Origin: Dehalococcoidia bacterium
Lineage (GTDB): Bacteria; Chloroflexota; Dehalococcoidia; Dehalococcoidales; DAOWLH01
Assembly: GCA_030638985.1 (NCBI GenBank)
Contig: DAOWDO010000047.1
Coordinates: 1 to 7,954, forward strand
Direction: 5' to 3'
Length of the DNA stretch: 7,954 nt
Part shown: positions 6,144-7,954 of the stretch, in pieces
Position numbering within the stretch: the first letter of the stretch is position 1
Layout of the letters: each line of letters opens with the position of its first letter
Made by a program: the position numbers and the translations under genes
The notes under the pieces: model-generated
Databases searched by the model: none
What the model was told of the DNA's origin: nothing
The model's input: the letters and a program-made list of their open reading frames with translations, nothing else

Positions 6144-6956
6144 TTACGCCGGTTTTACCGCCGAAACCCTGACGCTGGACACCGATTTTTCAATGCCGGC
6201 AATATCCTCTGCGGTTGCCCCAATCTTGTTGATGACTGCCTGGGCTGTGGGGTCATTGGCCATGCAATCGATGGAGAGGAAAGTTTCTTCAAGAACCCTG
6301 ACCTCCTGGAATCCGGCTTCCCGGATTGTCTTCAGGTAGTCCTCTTTCATCAAAGCTCCGGAGATGCAGCCGATATAGGCGGCCGCCGACTGCCTGATGA
6401 AATCGGGTAGCTCCTTAAGCAGCACGATATCGGACACCATCAGCCGGCCTCCGGGTTTCAGCACCCGGAAAGCTTCCCCGAAGACCTGTCCCTTGTCCGG
6501 CGACAGGTTGATGACGCAGTTGGAGATAATTGCGTCCACGGAACCATCGGAGGCAGGCAGGTTTTCAATCTCGCCCAGCCGGAATTCCACGTTCCGGTAG
6601 CCGCCTTCTCTGGCGTTGGCTCTGGCCTGGTCAAGCATCTCCGGTGTCATGTCAACACCGATGACCCGGCCCTTTTCGCCCACTCTGCCAGATGCCAAAA
6701 AGGCGTCAAAACCGGCACCCGAGCCCAGGTCAAGGACGGTGTCGCCCTCTCTCAGTGAAGCCAGTGCCAGCGGATTGCCGCAGCCGAGGCCGAGGTTGGC
6801 TCCCCGGGGAACAGAGCCGAGTTCTTCCTCCGTGTAACCTATCTTTTTACCGATGTCCTCAGCTGTAGCCGGCTGGCCACAGCAGCAGGAGCCGCTCGTT
6901 TTGGCTATTTGGGCGTAGCCCTCTCTGACCACCTTCTTGATTTCACTCTCCTTCAT
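6144..6956 (-). CDS. arsM: Arsenite S-adenosylmethionine methyltransferase (ArsM family)
   Basis: A 270-residue class I SAM-dependent methyltransferase that would methylate As(III) to methylated arsenicals in the cytosol. The SAM site is V-L-D76-L-G-S-G-A-G82, with acidic D102 in VIGVDMTPEM. The arsenic-binding cysteines of the family are in place: C59 in GLGCGNP, C147 in SNCVINL and C197 in YIGCISGA. The 50-residue gap between the last two equals that of the C174 and C224 pair described for the algal enzyme CmArsM. An N-terminal C24-C25-C26 cluster may correspond to the fourth conserved cysteine. Length is typical of compact bacterial ArsM, without an added C-terminal domain. GGAGG (6967-6963) lies 6 bases before the ATG. 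The gene follows the AbrB-like regulator gene by 12 bases and should be co-transcribed with it. No arsC, arsB/acr3 or arsR is in view. Confidence 0.9.
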   Translation of the reverse strand: MKESEIKKVVREGYAQIAKTSGSCCCGQPATAEDIGKKIGYTEEELGSVPRGANLGLGCGNPLALASLREGDTVLDLGSGAGFDAFLASGRVGEKGRVIGVDMTPEMLDQARANAREGGYRNVEFRLGEIENLPASDGSVDAIISNCVINLSPDKGQVFGEAFRVLKPGGRLMVSDIVLLKELPDFIRQSAAAYIGCISGALMKEDYLKTIREAGFQEVRVLEETFLSIDCMANDPTAQAVINKIGATAEDIAGIEKSVSSVRVSAVKPA

Positions 6957-6968
6957 TACCGGCCTCCA

Positions 6969-7259
6969 TTATTTTAAAATATCCTTCATCATTGGACCCA
7001 GCATGTCTTTTATTGTTGCCGTGAAGTCGTCTGCCTTGACCAGAGCAATACAGCAGACCTTCTCTTCTGACTGACAGCTGATAACGGCAAGTTTATCGCC
7101 GGCCTTTATCCCGGCCTTATCCCGCAGCTCCTTGGGAAGAACAATCTGGCCCCGGCTATCGACGGTGGCGATGGCGCAAACCAGGCAACAGGCCGTAGCC
7201 TGGGCCGTCTTTTCGCTGTCACCCGGGGCATTGTCTTTTCGACTACTGCTCTCATTCAT
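6969..7259 (-). CDS. Cysteine-rich AbrB/MazE/SpoVT-fold protein, putative regulator of arsM
   Basis: A 96-residue protein with one swapped-hairpin AbrB-type DNA-binding domain at about residues 28-75. The core TVDSRGQIVLPKELRDKAGI followed by KAGDKLAVI is a textbook SpoVT-AbrB signature. It carries six cysteines: C24-C25-x-x-C28 at the front edge of the domain, C62, and C69-C70 at its end, where a plain AbrB domain has none. The N-terminal 22 residues are polar and probably disordered; the C-terminus holds a short helix with MLGPMMKDILK. The ATG at 7259 is fixed by AGGAGGT (7271-7265) five bases upstream. A longer open frame starts at a TTG at 7334, but that TTG is part of the -35 box. Related small AbrB-like proteins are, to my recollection, annotated as HgcAB-associated in mercury-methylating anaerobes, but no hgcA or hgcB is present here. 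Metalloid sensing and control of arsM are inference from gene order and cysteines. Confidence 0.8.
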   Translation of the reverse strand: MNESSSRKDNAPGDSEKTAQATACCLVCAIATVDSRGQIVLPKELRDKAGIKAGDKLAVISCQSEEKVCCIALVKADDFTATIKDMLGPMMKDILK

Positions 7260-7276
7260 CTCTGACCTCCTGAACC

Positions 7277-7299
7277 TCTGATTAGTATAATAAATCAGA
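7277..7299 (-). promoter_or_regulatory. Candidate operator of the abrB-like/arsM operon
   Basis: A perfect inverted repeat with 7-base arms, TCTGATT and AATCAGA, around a 9-base AT-rich centre. It covers about +1 to +23 from the start predicted by the adjacent promoter, and ends 5 bases before the AGGAGGT ribosome site. A bound dimer or tetramer would block initiation. The ligand protein is not shown by sequence; the AbrB-like protein encoded next is the natural candidate. Confidence 0.5.
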
Positions 7300-7305
7300 T
7301 AATTC

Positions 7306-7334
7306 AGAATATCACGACATTTCTCACTTGTCAA
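7306..7334 (-). promoter_or_regulatory. Sigma-70-type promoter of the abrB-like/arsM operon
   Basis: On the minus strand a perfect TTGACA (7334-7329), a 17-base spacer and TATTCT (7311-7306; four of six consensus bases). The predicted start is near 7299, giving a 40-base leader to the ATG at 7259. Confidence 0.7.
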
Positions 7335-7343
7335 GGGTTTATG

Positions 7344-7357
7344 GGAAAATATTTTCC
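7344..7357. repeat. Perfect 14-bp palindrome upstream of the arsM-operon promoter
   Basis: GGAAAATATTTTCC is fully self-complementary and centred about 52 bases upstream of the predicted transcription start, 9 bases beyond the -35 box. It could be a protein site or an AT-rich UP-like element. It also lies just after the hairpin that follows the nicotinate phosphoribosyltransferase gene on the same strand. Confidence 0.4.
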
Positions 7358-7358
7358 G

Positions 7359-7379
7359 CCGGTCGATAATACCGACCGG
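7359..7379 (-). terminator. Hairpin after the nicotinate phosphoribosyltransferase gene, possible terminator
   Basis: On the minus strand CCGGTCG pairs with CGACCGG. The stem extends inward by one G-U and one U-A pair to a 3-base loop, about nine pairs in all, starting 25 bases after the TAG stop. The G-U pair becomes an A-C mismatch on the other strand, so the structure favours the minus-strand transcript. It is followed by CGGAAAATATTTTCC rather than a clean T-tract, so termination here is only possible. Confidence 0.35.
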
Positions 7380-7404
7380 GTTGGGGGTCGAATGCCGATT
7401 TTGG

Positions 7405-7954
7405 CTACAGAACCCGCTTGAGCCGCGGGTTGGCGGTGATGCCCGGGATGCGCCCCCTCTTGGCTATCGGCTTGCCGGCAACCTCGTGCAGGTCGGCGGT
7501 AAAATCAATCGGCCTGGCGCCGGTGATATAGCTGCCGACGCCGAAGCCGTCAACCGGCGCCTTCTCCTCCACAAACTGCCCGATGCGCTCGACGTCAAGC
7601 CCGCCGCTGACAAAGATCTGGACCCTGTTGAAGCCGGCCAGGTCGAGACGAGCCCTGACCTCCTTGACCAGGTCGACAGTGACCCCTCCCCGCTCCTTTG
7701 GGGTGTCCAGGCGGACGCTGCTGAGGCTGTCCTTTAACGCCTCGGCCACCCGCAGGCTTTCCTCGGCCTCGTCCTTGAAGGTATCCACCAGCGATACCCG
7801 GGCCACTTCCGGTGGCATGTGTTTATCGAAGGCCAGTGTTGCTTTAACCGTATCACCCATGACGATAATCAGGGCATGGGGTATGGTGCCCGCCGGTTCG
7901 ATGCCGGCCATTTTGGCACCGGCGGTGCTGGAGCAGCCCTGACAGCCGCCGACA
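7405..7954 (-). CDS. pncB: Nicotinate phosphoribosyltransferase (partial, C-terminal part)
   Basis: The C-terminal 182 residues of an enzyme that joins nicotinate to phosphoribosyl pyrophosphate to give nicotinate mononucleotide in NAD salvage; it acts in the cytosol. The frame stays open through the window edge, so the start and N-terminal domain lie outside. Visible family features are GGCQGCSSTAG, then EPAGTIPHALI with the motif His, RLDTPKERGG, the phosphate-site stretch IFVSGGLDVERI, GVGSYIT, and the KRGRIPG tail. The ATG at 7909-7911 is internal, since homology continues upstream of it. The sequence resembles the compact archaeal/Chloroflexota-type enzymes more than the E. coli one, but this is an impression. 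The gene ends 25 bases before a candidate terminator hairpin and does not appear to belong to the arsM operon, which has its own promoter. Confidence 0.9.
   Translation of the reverse strand, partial: VGGCQGCSSTAGAKMAGIEPAGTIPHALIIVMGDTVKATLAFDKHMPPEVARVSLVDTFKDEAEESLRVAEALKDSLSSVRLDTPKERGGVTVDLVKEVRARLDLAGFNRVQIFVSGGLDVERIGQFVEEKAPVDGFGVGSYITGARPIDFTADLHEVAGKPIAKRGRIPGITANPRLKRVL

Noticed and set aside
6969..7259. Toxin-antitoxin antitoxin (MazE-like) reading of the AbrB-fold gene
   Set aside because: No toxin gene is next to it, and the partner is arsM; the cysteine pattern also argues against a plain MazE antitoxin.
6144..7259. Part of a mercury-methylation (hgcAB) locus
   Set aside because: Neither a corrinoid protein nor a 2[4Fe-4S] ferredoxin gene is in the window; the resemblance of the AbrB-like protein to HgcAB-associated proteins is not enough.
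7260..7334. N-terminal extension of the AbrB-like protein from a TTG at 7334
   Set aside because: That TTG is part of the TTGACA -35 box, and the ATG at 7259 has a perfect ribosome site.
1..7954. tRNA, rRNA, CRISPR array, insertion sequence or phage attachment site
   Set aside because: I looked on both strands and through all gaps and saw no cloverleaf, regularly spaced repeats, transposase fragment or integrase.

Overview
The window is a compact stretch of GC-rich bacterial chromosome with short intergenic gaps, holding nine recognisable protein genes (one cut by the right edge), a probable gene tail at the left edge, and no RNA genes or CRISPR array. No marker gene fixes the taxon. The gene families would fit an anaerobic or subsurface bacterium, and my best guess is Chloroflexota (Dehalococcoidia-like); this is inference only.

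Left half, plus strand (1-3808): a close-packed and probably co-transcribed series. It contains the last codons of an unidentified upstream gene, a DUF21/CBS/CorC_HlyC membrane transport-type protein, a stand-alone DUF2344 (TIGR03936, radical-SAM-linked) protein, an M48 protease with the integral-membrane layout of Ste24/CAAX protease, and a histidine-phosphatase (phosphoglycerate-mutase-like) enzyme. The last gene most likely starts at a GTG at 3212, which sits behind a clear AAGGAG site.

Centre, minus strand (about 3809-4724): a visibly AT-rich islet with a HicB-HicA type II toxin-antitoxin pair. The two genes overlap by ATGA. They have their own near-consensus promoter (TTGACA-N17-TATACA) and a 15-bp imperfect palindrome just downstream of the predicted start site. 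Twelve bases of that palindrome recur in inverted orientation on the far side of the module. This looks like an accessory insertion between two housekeeping blocks.

Next, plus strand (4725-6140): full-length tilS (tRNA-Ile lysidine synthetase), possibly made from a leaderless transcript. Its stop codon lies 3 bases from the stop of the convergent gene that follows.

Right part, minus strand (6144-7334): a two-gene operon of a six-cysteine AbrB/SpoVT-fold regulator followed by arsM-type arsenite S-adenosylmethionine methyltransferase. It has a strong promoter (TTGACA-N17-TATTCT), a 7-bp-arm inverted repeat covering the predicted +1 to +23, and strong ribosome binding sites for both genes. An AbrB-fold protein carrying Cys pairs, in the position normally held by ArsR, is the most interesting lead in the window. 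At the right edge is the C-terminal half of a nicotinate phosphoribosyltransferase on the minus strand, followed by a hairpin that may end its transcript.
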